Of a stretch of DNA of 64,000 nucleotides, positions 32,695 through 43,494 are shown piece by piece; positions within the stretch are counted from its first letter, which is position 1, and each line of letters begins with the position of its first letter. The translations under genes and the position numbers were made by a program. The notes beneath the pieces are model-generated. The model was given only the letters and a program-made list of their open reading frames with translations, searched no databases and was not told where the DNA came from. The stretch comes from Dendrophyllia cribrosa (lineage: Eukaryota > Cnidaria > Anthozoa > Scleractinia > Dendrophylliidae): assembly GCA_024195265.1 (NCBI GenBank), contig JAJLRJ010000009.1, forward strand, positions 30,333,210-30,397,209. Reading direction: 5' to 3'.

Positions 32695-34629
32695 TCATAA
32701 TTTATACGGTATCAACGAGATAAGAATCCCTTTGGAAAATACCTTCACTAATCCGGCACTAAGCCAGCCCATGAATATGTTTTGTCTTGCCTCTATCTTC
32801 CTCTTCTTCGTGATTTTCTTAGTTTTATTCTGGTATCCTGGTGTTATGATGTTCTGATGTTCTTTCTTGGTGCCATTCTGGCTTTCTTTCTTAATAGCGT
32901 TATTCTGATGCTCTTGCTTAGTGCCATTGTGGCATTTTACCTCACTGGTATTTTGCAGTTCTTCATCAGTGACATTCTGTAGTTCTTTATCAGTGGTATT
33001 CTGCGGTTCTTCATCAGTGGCATTTTGGAGTGCGTCATCAGTGGTATTTTGCTTTTCTTCATCAGTGGCATTCTGAAATTCTTCATCAGTGGCATTCTGC
33101 AGTTAACGTTCTTCATCAGTGGCATTCTGTAGTTCTTCATCAGTGGCATTCTGCAGTTCTTCATCAGTGGCATTCTGCAGTTCTTCATCAGTGGCATTCT
33201 GTAGTTCTTCATCAGTAACACTCTGCAGTTCTTCATCAGTGTCATTCTGTAGTTCTTTATCAGTAACACTCTGCAGTTCTTCATCAGTGGTAGTTTGCAG
33301 TTCTTCATAAGTGGCATTCTGAAATTCTTCATCAGTAACACTCTGCAGCTCTTCATCAGTGGTATTCTGCAGTTCTTCATCAGTGGCATTCTGCAGTTTT
33401 TCATCAGTGGTATTTTGCAGTTGTTCATCACTGGTATTTTGCAGTTCTTCATCAGTAGCATTCTGCAGTTCTTCGTCAGTGATATTCAGTTCTTCATCAG
33501 TAGCACTCTGCAGTTCTTCATCAGTGGTATTTTGCAGTTCTTCATCAGTAGCATTCTGCCGTTCTTCATCAGTTGCATTCTGCAGTTCTTCATCAATAGC
33601 GTTCTGCCGTTCTTCATCAATGGTATTCTGCAGTTCTTCATCAGTAGCACTCTGCAGTTCTTCATCATTTGCATTCCGCAGTTCTTCATCAGTGTCATTC
33701 TGCAGTACTAGATTAGTGGCACTCTGCATTTCTTTATCAGTTGTTTCCTGGTCTTCTTTCTCGGATTCCGATTCGCTTTTGTACTCGGAGTCCGATTCCA
33801 AGAAGGACGAGATATTGCTGACACAAATATTGTAGTTAAAAGAGGTTGTTGTTGCTGTTGGTCTGGAAAGGTTCTCTAGTGCTTCCAGGAATTTGTCAAA
33901 GTTTGACTTCACCAGGATTTTCACTTGTTTTTTATCTTGTAGAAGCACATTATGCTTCCAGCATTCTACTGCATTTTCATAAAACTTGAATTGATAACCA
34001 TCCGGCAGCTGTAATGGAGTTCCTTTAAAAGTGATAAAGAACTTCTTTTTTTCAATGCCATTATCGTTTTCTTGTTCAGATTCTGATTCGCTCTCGCTTT
34101 CGTACTCGGAGTCAGATTCCGGAAATGGAGATATATTGCTGACACAGAAACTGTAGTTAAAAGAGGTCCTTGTTGCTGTTGGTCTGGTAAGGTTATGTAA
34201 TGCTTTAAGAAATTTGTCGAAGTTTCTCTTAACCAGAATTTTTACTTGTTTTTTATCTTGAAAAATGTTGTTATGTCGCCAGCATTCCACTGCATTTTCA
34301 TAAAATTTAAATTTGTAGCCATCCGGAAGGTGGAATGGAGTTCCGCTAAAAGTGATGTAGAATTCTCTGTCTGTTAGATACAGTTGTGGAGGAGGAACAA
34401 GCTCCAATAGTACGAAGGTTCTGTAGCCGAACTGATTACCTTTCTTTCCAATCAAAACAGTCTTCGTCAGCCTGACACCAACCGTGAACTCCTCACGTAT
34501 CTTTTGAATTTTTATGTACTTTTCAGCGGTTGTTCTGCGTTCCGCCATTTGAATAACTTCTGTGTATCTTTGGTTATCCACCTCGATAGACTTGCTAACT
34601 TGACTAAGCTCCCAGTCATTGGACGCCAT
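32695..34629 (-). CDS. Unrecognised acidic protein: duplicated ~80-residue domain plus nine-residue repeat tail, interrupted by in-frame TAA
   Basis: I do not recognise this family. From ATG at 34627-34629 the frame gives 508 residues without an intron to a TAA at 33103-33105. Residues 1-88 include a basic stretch (EKYIKIQKIREEF). Two homologous domains follow at about 89-170 and 197-280, each with ITFxGTPxxLPDGYxFKFYE, then ENAVECWxHN, QDKKQVKILVKxNFDKFL and RPTATxTSFNY; each is followed by an ESDSEYxSESESE acidic run. From about residue 310 on come some 22 copies of a nine-residue unit close to NATDEELQ. At the TAA a unit carries six extra bases (GTTAAC). The same frame then stays open for 135 more codons with about seven further units, ending in a basic segment (TKKITKKRKIEARQ), a hydrophobic GWLSAGLVKVF and a TGA at 32695-32697. 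Lack of introns and the duplication suggest a lineage-specific or retro-derived gene. No function is inferred. Confidence 0.72.
33103..33720 (-). repeat. 27-bp coding minisatellite
   Basis: About 22 tandem 27-bp units encode the nine-residue repeat of the orphan gene; further units run on to about 32940. The unit has no stop codon in several frames, so long spurious open frames appear on both strands (Leu-Met-Lys-Asn, Phe-Phe-Ile-Ser and Cys-Ser-Ser-Ser repeats). Confidence 0.95.
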
Positions 34630-35388
34630 GATTGAAATGTCTTTGATACATCACGGAACTCTGAGTTCCTTTGTTTCGTAATGTCGTTCGAAATGCGTCA
34701 CCAACAGTCCACTGACAACAGTTCAAACAAGCGCGCGCAAAGATGTTTTCGAGTCGCAAAGCATTTCTCTTATTTCTACTGGAACAACCAATAATTTTCA
34801 TGTGTGGCTAAAAAGCCTTTGCATTAGTAGTCATAAAAATGCAATTCGATTTATCCAAAAGTTTCATGTGTTCGGTACTAGTTTTATGCAGGCGAGACCC
34901 AAATAAAATACAAACATTGTCGTCGCTGTTAAAAAATAGCAATTCACTCGAGAGGCTCAATTATTTTTTCAATCTACAGATACATCATAGCAGTTTGCTA
35001 TATCTCAGATCTACATTAATGTCCCTATTTTAACAGTAAACAATGACTTTCTTTGCACGCATAATCAAAATAGCTCAACTTTAAGGAGAAATTTTAAAAA
35101 TGTGGCACCTGATTGAAAGTTATTTTATATAAGCTCAATGACCCTAAATTCTAAATAAGAATAATATTTCTGTGCACTCCTCGTTTCCAAGATTTACAAC
35201 CGTTTGAATTTCACCAAAATTCGGAAACATGCTAACAAACACTTCCCTTTAGCAGAATGCTTGTACGAGTTTACACTGTTCAGTTCAAAGCAAGAGCGCG
35301 CGAGTGAATGATCAGAAGCGCGCGCAGTTCAAATGAAAAAAGAAACACATGAGGCCGTATAAAAGGTTCAACAGTTGCTAGGTTACAA

Positions 35389-35812
35389 CCGATTTTACTG
35401 CTGTATGCAAACTCGGGTTGTCCCAAATTACAAGATTCGCTGGCTATGATTCGCTTGTCATGATTCTCCCAAGATAAGGTAATGGTGAAGAAATTCTCCC
35501 ATAAAATGAAGTCAAAGAGTAGATACTTTCTTCCTAAAATAGTAACATCAACAAAGAATAAGATATAAGAATTTTTTTTTCAACATTTTTTGACAATGCA
35601 AAAATCATGATGAGTGAATGATGACAAGCGAATCATGCACTGAGATGTTTATAGATGTTGTTTACATTTCAGGAAGTCAGTATTTTCTCTGTATTTTTGT
35701 GTGTGAATTTCCTTCACAATTGTCTGATCATGATTAGACCATGACGGCCGCGAGTCATAGCCGGCGAATCATGTCTGAAAAACCCGGGTCTACATACTGC
35801 AGTGAAATCGTA
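35389..35812. mobile_element. TIR element with ~80-bp diverged inverted ends
   Basis: CGATTTTACTGCTGTATGCA with AACTCGGGTTGTC and GATTCGCTGGCTATGATTCG at the left. The inverse, ending in TACATACTGCAGTGAAATCG, is at the right, with CGAATCATG copies inside. Confidence 0.7.
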
Positions 35813-35952
35813 AATCCGTAAAATTCTTCCACGTTTGCGAATTAACCACTTGTGTGTCAAATGCCCGGGCCTCGATAACATTGCGAATGCCCCACCCCCG
35901 GGAGTCACAGCATGAGCAAATGCCCCGTGGTTGCCCGGGGGGATGGGCTTAG

Positions 35953-36113
35953 ACCATTTTCGTATTCTCGGTATTGAACTGGAACTAGCTTGTAGTCGAG
36001 GCTAATGTGGGACAATCTTTTCATATGCAAATATTTTTAATGATATTCGGCCCCCGCATGAACCTCGACGGCAAGATAGTTTCAGTTTAATACTGAGAAT
36101 ACGAATATGGCCT
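35953..36113. repeat. ~160-bp palindromic MITE
   Basis: CCATTTTCGTATTCTCGGTATT at the left and AATACTGAGAATACGAATATGG at the right (22-nt arms, few mismatches), with GTCGAGG and CCTCGAC inner arms. Between 35865 and 35945 lies a GCCCGGG-rich short palindrome. Confidence 0.7.
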
Positions 36114-36329
36114 CATAACTGATGCATTTATTATTAAACGCCGCTATTAACGTCCAAATTCGAAGAAGTGCAAAGAGTTTGTTTTTACTGTGTTTTTCAA
36201 ATGACAACTTATTAAAAACAGTTTTTCTTGTCATTCATTTAGTGTAGGTAGCTAAGACTTAGAAAAAGTGTCGTAGAGAATTATTTTCATCTAGATAGCA
36301 CCATTACTCCAAGCCAAAAAGTTGAAAAC

Positions 36330-36390
36330 GAGAAAAGCTTGCAAATCACGAGCTGCAGGCGAGTGATTTACAAGCTTTTCGAGTGTTCTT
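36330..36390. repeat. Hairpin
   Basis: GAAAAGCTTGCAAATCAC pairs with GTGATTTACAAGCTTTTC across CGAGCTGCAGGCGA. Confidence 0.75.
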
Positions 36391-36599
36391 CCGACATTCC
36401 AAATGGTTTCATAACACCGGTAAACTCATAGAAAATGCGTTCTACTGCTTTTTATAAAATATCTATGAAAAGAGTGTGTAAAGAGAGAACTTTCAGCATA
36501 ACTTGTACAAACCTGTTCAATGAATGAGTACAATTAAATGTTTAAGTAACATATCTTATCCATGGTTGAACACTAGATCTTGTTTAAATAGTTGTTGTT

Positions 36600-36725
36600 C
36601 ATTTTCGCGGGAGATGATTTTATTAGACTTAATGTATTTTGCGCACTTTTTAGATATTTTTAGATATTTATTATTGTAACTTAGGATGTCTTTTTATCTT
36701 GAGAAAATAAAGATTATTATTACCT
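36600..36725 (+). repeat. LINE/SINE-like 3' tail
   Basis: TTTTATCTTGAGAAAATAAAG followed by ATTATTATTACC resembles the 3' tails of LINE or SINE relics elsewhere here (26285, 54770). Only the tail is evident. The remainder of 36114-36980 shows nothing else that I can support. Confidence 0.4.
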
Positions 36726-36983
36726 GCTTCTTTCATTTTATTTTATGGAATTATTTAAGCATGAATGATTTGAGGACGTTCACGGTAAAGTGTGAAAGTA
36801 CAACTTAAACTTGTGTATTGTAAGAAAGCCTGATCAGTTAAATGTAATTTTGTTGTTGTTGTTGTTCCAAATTTTTATCTGAACTGCCTATAATTGTTGG
36901 TAAAACATGGAAGTGCTAACTCAACTGAAAGATACAGTGCTTTACGCATTTAGCTGTAAAAGCGTTTATTAACATTATAACCT

Positions 36984-37103
36984 GGGGTCGATTCAATAAA
37001 ACTTTTACAAGTGTAATTTACAAGTGTAGCTATTGTTTTCAACCTCTGAAACAATGGCAACACTTGTAAATTACACTTGTAGAAGTTTTATTGAATTGAC
37101 CCC
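36984..37103. mobile_element. 120-bp palindromic MITE, intact copy
   Basis: GGTCGATTCAATAAAACTTT and AAAGTTTTATTGAATTGACC-type arms extend with few mismatches to the centre (ACAAGTGTAATTTACAAGTG inside). CCTGG on both sides may be a 5-bp target duplication. A second, interrupted copy is at 55882-56169. Confidence 0.85.
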
Positions 37104-38071
37104 TGGTCCGATTTAAGGTTCCTATGTACACATATCTAATACATCACTAACACAAACCAGTTTCAAAACATTCTAGCTGGGCACCCACCATTCATTCGTT
37201 CAATAAACACTCTGAATAAATTTGGGTAAAAGCCTAGATAGTCTACAGCCCCTCATATGCCCTGCATTTAGGCCACAAGTTTCTTTTTTCTGTCAGTTCA
37301 AAGCCGTTTAAACTTGCTGGAAACTACTTTCAGAAGGCTGGATTTGCTATATCGATCAGAGACCCTATATTTCTAAAAATCCCGGGGGGGGAGGTGGGGC
37401 AAACCCCCACTTCCCAGACCCTCCTAGAAACTCGCGCCTTCGGCGCTCGTGATGGGCCCTCAATTATTTTTACCGCGCTACGGCTCTGCATGCATATTCT
37501 TTTTTCCATTATTTTACGAAGAAGACACGTTATTTATTATTCCGTTATCGAGATTAATGTACTATTCAGTATTCCTTGATGGTAAACGCCCTTCGCGCTT
37601 GAACAAGAAGGCCCTGGAGCAAAAAGCCAATCCGACGATTAAAAAAAACCTTCCTGGTAACTAACGGAAGCTCTCGATCTTCCTTAAATTAACGGGCAAA
37701 TTAGTAGGATTATTCGTGCACGGAAATGACGCGAGATTTGCCGTAAAGTTTACCGGGTGGGTGAGTTTTTATTGGGGTTTATCGGGACTTTCGTGGCCTC
37801 AGGGCCCTACAACAAAGCTGACCGTGGGAGGGCCCTGGGGTCCATTTCTCGAAAGTTTCAGGAATGGCGGGCAGCGTTTTGCAGAGCTTGCACTAATCAT
37901 TTCTTGTTTTGTTCACAAGCAATACTCGATCAATTTAGAGGAGATTATGTTAATGATTATGTTTACGGTAGTCGCGTAAAGTTTTTTTGTGTTCCGCGGT
38001 TCAAAGAGAGATTCACGGTCAGATCAAGAAGCTTGCTGCACGTGTGAGATCCAGAGAAAGTAGTAGGTGTT
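37104..38071. other. Unassigned intergenic stretch
   Basis: Short open frames (for example 37394-37579, 37716-38047) have no recognisable domains, splice context or repeat identity. Nothing further can be supported. Confidence 0.5.
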
Positions 38072-38357
38072 TAGAGCAGTTTTCAATTGAGTATCGAAAG
38101 TAATTACACAATTGCTTTGGTTTTGCATTGCTACGCTTTGTGATTGGCTAAAAAATCTCGCGCCACTTTCTCGACCAATCAGAAGTAAAACCAAAACCAA
38201 TCGTGACTTGCTCGCACGCGTTTTCCCGCGCTTGGCGCCGCCGACATGTAATTGCTCCGAGCTCTGATTGGTTCATTGGATTGTTTACGACTGCTGTGAT
38301 TGGTCAGAGTAATTACTTTGGTTTTGGTTTTACTACACTCAATTGAAAACTGCTCTA
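38072..38357. mobile_element. CCAAT-rich fold-back MITE, copy 7 (full length, best preserved)
   Basis: TAGAGCAGTTTTCAATTGAG at the left and CTCAATTGAAAACTGCTCTA at the right. Contains four ATTGG and two CCAAT pentamers plus GCGCGTTTTCCCGCGCTTGGCGCC-like sequence (the palindromic GGCGCC core). Confidence 0.92.
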
Positions 38358-38592
38358 TACATGTACCTTATTTATTAGGCTTACCTATAAAGCCTAAAGC
38401 TTTAAAAGCTCAAGTTATAGTATGCGGTTAGCTGAAGGTGATTGAATCAAGTTTCCACTTACTTTCGGAGCGATTGATTTTGCGATTTCCGTTTTATTTT
38501 ATTTTAGGATCAGTAGGAGTGCCCTCCAATATCGATCTTGACTACCTACAATTCATAGCTTCGTATTCATTCATTACCTATCAATGTTAAGC

Positions 38593-38623
<31 letters not shown>

Positions 38624-39149
38624 CAGGCAAGGGCAGGGATTTGAACTCAGATCTTTTTTTTTTCTGTTCAAACGTCCGACCCCAGGGACATTGTTTTTCA
38701 AAAGAGGGCAAATACTCCCCCCCCCCCCCCCCCCCCCCACCACAGTCCCCACCCCAACCCGTGAGTCAATGGGATCTGGGGCAGTTTCACTCTATAGAGC
38801 TTATTGGTGTGGAAAAAGAAATGCAATTTCAATTAATCCATAGCAGAAACTAAGAAACTTTTAAGGAGTTAAATCAAAAATGCAATTTGATATGCAATGC
38901 AATTTGATATTGTATCGTTACCAACCAGATGGGAGGTGAAACCATTAGCAAGCATCATGGGGGTGGACTGGGGAGAGAGGGTTCCTTCCCTTCTCCTCTT
39001 CTTGTTTTTCGCACCTCCCTCCCCCTCTCCATTTATGCCTGTCATGAAGGCTATCAAACCATATATTAACTAATTATTACCATTGCTGTAAATGTCTTGC
39101 AGGTTGGTTATCCCGAATCTGATTTGGACCCATCTATAGGAGGTGCAGT

Positions 39150-39869
39150 ATGGAGGTAACAGTATCCTCTCTCTCAAATGGGGAAGTAATGAGGATTGTT
39201 CATAGTAAGCGGCATGACCACAAAAATTGGACAAGTAACTTCCAACATGGGAGAGACACAACAACAAAGTTGGCTGATTCTGGGAGCAGTTTCCATCAAA
39301 CTTTGGTGGTCAAAGAGATTGACATTATGGTCCTAGCAATTTGTGAAAGTTCAAATGAGCGTACTGTTTTACAGAAATTGTGCTGTGAAATTCACACTTG
39401 TTACTGCACAGGTGCAGCAGATGGGAATGATTTTGCAAGAGAATACTTGTTTTCAGCTCTCGTGGACAAGTTAAAGAAGAGATGCCAAGAGTTTGGTTCT
39501 CGTAGAGACGAGGCTGCTAAAACACAAGCCATCAACATTTATAACTTCCTTGGTACTTTTTATTTTCACATACTATCCATAAGTTGGAGCAGGCTGTTAC
39601 GTCAGTTAGAATCTTTCATCCTGGTTGCATCGCGCCACATGTTAAAGCCGTCTTCTTCTGGGCAAACGTCACAAATCAGTGAAAGTCTAAGCGCATGGCT
39701 CTTCAAGCTTGGACCATATTTGAATGCACACTTCCCAATGACATTAAACAGTTTAATGGACCGAGTGCGAGACAAGTTTCTTGATAAGATGACCACAGAA
39801 TATGCCAGACACCACCTTATTATGCTGATTGACTGCCATGCTAGACAATGGGTTATTCGCTTTAATTAA
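39150..39869 (+). CDS. Single-exon protein with probable MIF4G-like fold
   Basis: A 239-codon intronless frame with a stop (TAA) followed by AT-rich sequence. The pattern resembles MIF4G domains of PAIP1/CTIF/MIF4GD type. LQKLCCEIHTCYCT is an early helix pair. DFAREYLFSALVDKLKKRCQ recalls the FxxxLLxxCQ helix. NIYNFLGTFYFHIL matches the position of the FLGELY helix. LMLIDCHARQW at the end matches the LxxLxELRxxxW signature. MIF4G domains are helical scaffolds in mRNA translation and decay. The upstream frame is open only from 39123, and AG acceptors at 39137-39148 leave open an upstream exon. It could be a retrogene or one exon of a longer gene. The identity is inferred from memory of helix patterns. 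Confidence 0.5.
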   Translation: MEVTVSSLSNGEVMRIVHSKRHDHKNWTSNFQHGRDTTTKLADSGSSFHQTLVVKEIDIMVLAICESSNERTVLQKLCCEIHTCYCTGAADGNDFAREYLFSALVDKLKKRCQEFGSRRDEAAKTQAINIYNFLGTFYFHILSISWSRLLRQLESFILVASRHMLKPSSSGQTSQISESLSAWLFKLGPYLNAHFPMTLNSLMDRVRDKFLDKMTTEYARHHLIMLIDCHARQWVIRFN

Positions 39870-40080
39870 ATAGGTTTTCTTTCATGTACACTTTATTTTA
39901 TACTTCGTTTGTTCCAGTTGTGTTTTTAAGAAAACAAAGTCAAGCTGGTGAGTTCCAGGGACATTAATGTGAAACAAAATCCTTTTCTTTTGTTTACACA
40001 AGGTCAAGCTCAGCTCTGCAGTGTTTCTTCTTGCTGCTGCACAGATATTTGCAGTAACACTTTACATATAAAGGAAATAT

Positions 40081-40245
40081 GGTCAAACGTGTGTCGCCTT
40101 ATGGACACCTCCTTAATATGGACACCTCTCTATTACAGACAGCCCTCTTGGTCCTGAAGATACCAAAATTCATACATACGGACACCTCTATAATACAAAC
40201 ACTTTGGTCTGACCGTTTGGTGTCCATATAAAGGAGGTTTGACTG
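40081..40245. mobile_element. GTCAAAC-ended small TIR element with GGACACCTC repeats
   Basis: GGTCAAACGTGTGTCGCC at the left and AAGGAGGTTTGACTGTG at the right. Several ATGGACACCTCCTTAATATG repeats are inside. Same design as 9664, 17908 and 60637 but with a different repeat unit. Confidence 0.7.
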
Positions 40246-40359
40246 TGATCATATTTTTCACTCAGTTGTCCCCAAGGACTTGTAGTAGAGTGGTTTGTCA
40301 TAAATCATTTCCAAAAACCTTTCTCCTCTTTTCCATCAACCTTAACCTTTGACTCTTAA

Positions 40360-40561
40360 CCCTTTAACTCCCAAGAGTGCCAAAAAAATTCAAGTAAAAT
40401 CCAAATTTCATTTTGTCAAATATTGAAAAACAAATGGTACCATGCAAAAGTACTGCCAAAGAGGTTTCATTTGAATGGTCACACCACAGGATTTCATCCA
40501 CAGACTCAAAACTTAGAACTACATTTCATTTCTCCATAACTGAGTCTGGGAGTGAAAGGGT
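40360..40561. mobile_element. Family C TIR element, copy 3
   Basis: TTAACCCTTTAACTCCCAAG at the left and CTGGGAGTGAAAGGGTT at the right; body as in 25639 and 55599. Confidence 0.85.
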
Positions 40562-40639
40562 TCATAGCCAGTAGAAATTTGAAAAACTTAAAAAAATTAA
40601 CACTTTAGAAATGTACTGCTGAGAAGTTTTCTTTTGAAT

Positions 40640-41175
40640 GGTCACACTTATATAGACTTCACCCTTGTACAGCATAATTAACAGCACCACAGGAAAGTAC
40701 TACTTAGTAGCTTTTATTTAAATGTTGGTACATTAGGACTTTATCCACAGCCTCAAAAGTTAGAACCACCTTGTACAGCATAATAAACAGTACCACAGGA
40801 AAATACTGCTCAGTAGTTTTCATTTGAATGGTAACACCACCGGATTTCATCCACAGACTCAAAAGTTAGAACCACCTTGTACAGCATATAAATAAACAGT
40901 ACCACAGGAAAATACTGCTCAGTAGTTTTCACTTGAATGGTCATACTTTAGGATTTCATCCACAGACTCAAAAGCTAGAACCACCTTGTACAGCACCACA
41001 GGAAAGTACTACATGTACTCAGTAGCTTTCATTTAAATGAACATACTTTAGGATTTCATCCACAGACTCAAAAGCTAGAACCACCTTGTACAGCATAATA
41101 AACTGCACCACAGGAAAGTACTGCTCAGTAGCTTTAATTTAAAAGGAACACACCATATGATTTTACCCTTTACAT
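40640..41175 (+). repeat. ~110-bp tandem repeat derived from family C
   Basis: Five imperfect units share ACAGCATAATAAACAGTACC, ACAGGAAAATACTGCTCAGT, TTTCATTTGAATG and TTTCATCCACAGACTCAAAA. The last part is also in the family C body, so the array grew from that element. Confidence 0.8.
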
Positions 41176-41179
41176 TTGA

Positions 41180-42367
41180 AAGTTAGAGCCTCATTAGTCA
41201 TTGCATATAAACCTGATATTATTTGACACCAGGAGAGAAAGGATTTTACACAAGTTTGTATTTTTTAGTTTAAGAAATAAAATCATTTTTTATTTAACAA
41301 CATTGCTGTAATCAATGATTTTTAGGTTAGCATATAAGCCTAAATTTTGTCAATCCGCTATAAAAACTACTAGAAATCAGTCTTGTAAGAAAATAAAGAA
41401 AAGCGGTTTGTAAATTTTGAGAGAGTGGATGAATTTGATTAATAATAACTAATAATAATAACTTTCATTTTATTTTTTATGATTTACACAGCGTAAATAA
41501 AATTACAATGAAGCCGCTTCATTGCTGTCACTTCAACAGTAATAATAACATGCCATTCCAAACTTATGCTCGGGGATCCTCGGGAACAGAATATCACAAC
41601 TGGTGTTCTCTCTTGTGTCCAACATCACCCACCCCTCCCCCTCCTCCCTCCGCGCGCCCCGCGGCCATTTTAAACATACACCTTTATTTATAACCCATTC
41701 TTATCTTAGGACATCCTTCCGGACTGTTTGCATTACACATCATCCTTCCTGTTTCGTTTACACATCCTTCCTGCTACATTTCTACCCACAGCACTGTCAA
41801 GACAACGTGACATCAGTGTGATGTCACAGGAATTATATATAAGTCGGAAGAAAACCGTAGTGATTGGAAAATGGAAACGTCGAGGACATTGTTAATTAAG
41901 TCTAGAAAGAGATATCCTTCCGATTTGCACTAATTACAAAGCGCTCTTAGTTTAGACCTTGTGCTTTTCTTTGACCTTCCATAGAAAATCAAAAAGAATT
42001 AAAAAGTTTAAAAGAGTAAAAAAAAAAAACAAGAGAAAAGCTGTTAACTACAGTTCTCAAATTTGCCTAACTGAGTGAATGATTTCGTGATATTTATTAC
42101 AAGCACAATACGAGCATAGTAACTATCTCCGAGCATAATTATGAGCATACATTGACTTGAAGCAATTAAGGTTTACGTACACTGCCGGCAGGCATGACTT
42201 TTCCAAGCGTATCATGAAACTATATTATTACCCTTCACTTTCTCGCATGCACTCTCAGTCTAAGATTTCCTTCTTAGTAAACCAGTAAGTAGTACTGGTC
42301 AGTACTCTATCAATTACTTGTAAGTAAAACACTGGTCTATGCACTGACGCCCCATGGATTTCAAACT
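41180..42367. other. Unassigned intergenic stretch
   Basis: AT-rich sequence with a CT-rich patch and a GC-rich patch (about 41620-41665). No exon with convincing splice sites and no repeat family can be named. Confidence 0.5.
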
Positions 42368-42617
42368 TACAATAGGCGACAAAAATAGTTGACACACTGT
42401 ATAACAAAAACGGTTTTCGTGCCATATTTATCACTGTATCTTTCCATTCACTACACTATGCCGCATTAACCCCCGTTCCCCCATCCAACATTGTCTGGGG
42501 GGAGGGGGGGGGGGGGGGGGTTGGGGATAAAGGGGTGCGGCTGAAATGCCTCTCGTCCTGAAGAAAATGGGGTTCAAAATGACAATGTGTCAACAATATT
42601 GTCGCCTATTGTAGTCA
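42368..42617. mobile_element. TACAATAGGCGACAA-ended TIR element
   Basis: TACAATAGGCGACAAAAATAG and GTTGACACACTGT at the left; TGTGTCAACAATATTGTCGCC and TATTGTAG at the right. A G run lies inside (about 42497-42521). Confidence 0.8.
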
Positions 42618-43387
42618 TGGGAATATTTAATATTCGATTTAATGGACCTTATATTCCACATGGCTTGGTTTCCTTTGTTCTCGTGGGGGATCATATTAAG
42701 TAATCCCCGCTAATTATCAACTGTCTGAAAAGCTGGTGGCGGCTTTTGAATGTTACAGGGGAGTGCGGGGCTGAAACAATAGCAAAACAATGGAATATAT
42801 TCACCTCAACATATTCCCCCGACATATTCCCCTGACATATTCCCCTCTCAACACCCAAAGAACAGCAAAGCAAGAAAAATTTGTCACCAACTTTAAGGAT
42901 TCTTACATTTTGAACACAACCGAGCAATTTGCTAAATTGAACACAGACGATGATCGTTCCGAAATACTGGATTCTACTTACTGCCGCGATATCTTGACAT
43001 TGCTAGGCATCTTCGAACAATTCCCCTCAGTCACTTCTGCAACGCTAAACTGCGCGTTATCATGCATAAGCACCTCGAGGCAGGCTGTTCAGTCGCGAGC
43101 TCCTCGTCTCGCTTACTGCTTACATTTAACGAACCACTGAAACTGTTCTGAGTAAGAAACAAGTCGTCTGCTGCGTCACTCATGTCTTCTGATGTTGGAG
43201 TGAATAAAGCTCAGACACGAGGCAAAACATGTTTGTTCTGCACGAATTTACCACGTCGAAATCCCAGTGCGTACGTTCAACATTTTTATTCTATTGTTCT
43301 CCACACATACAAAGGCATTCCGATATATGCATTGCACAAAAGCGTTTGTTTGTCATTGGAGAGTCAACCTCGCCCATGTGGAATATA

Positions 43388-43463
43388 AGCCGGTTATTTT
43401 TAGGCACCTCGTGGATACGTGATTTATTCACTTCGGGCTTCGCCCTCGGTGAATAAATCACGT

Positions 43464-43490
<27 letters not shown>
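43388..43490. repeat. ~100-bp palindrome
   Basis: GGTTATTTTTAGGCACCTCG and GATACGTGATTTATTCAC face GTGAATAAATCACGTATC and GTTGCCTAAAAATAACC around CTTCGGGCTTCGCCCTCG. Confidence 0.9.

Positions 43491-43494
<4 letters not shown>

Noticed and set aside
32937..33835. Long frames in other phases over the 27-bp repeat
   Set aside because: The unit length is a multiple of three and lacks stops, so several frames stay open; only the frame with the non-repetitive N-terminal domains is plausible.
38518..38589. Possible terminal exon (GVPSNIDLDYLQF...) after TTTATTTTAG
   Set aside because: Open in one phase only for about 24 codons, runs straight into a G homopolymer, and has no homology or partner exon.
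42790..43140. 116-codon plus-strand frame
   Set aside because: Begins in a CATATTCCCC short repeat and shows no domain; not supported as a gene.
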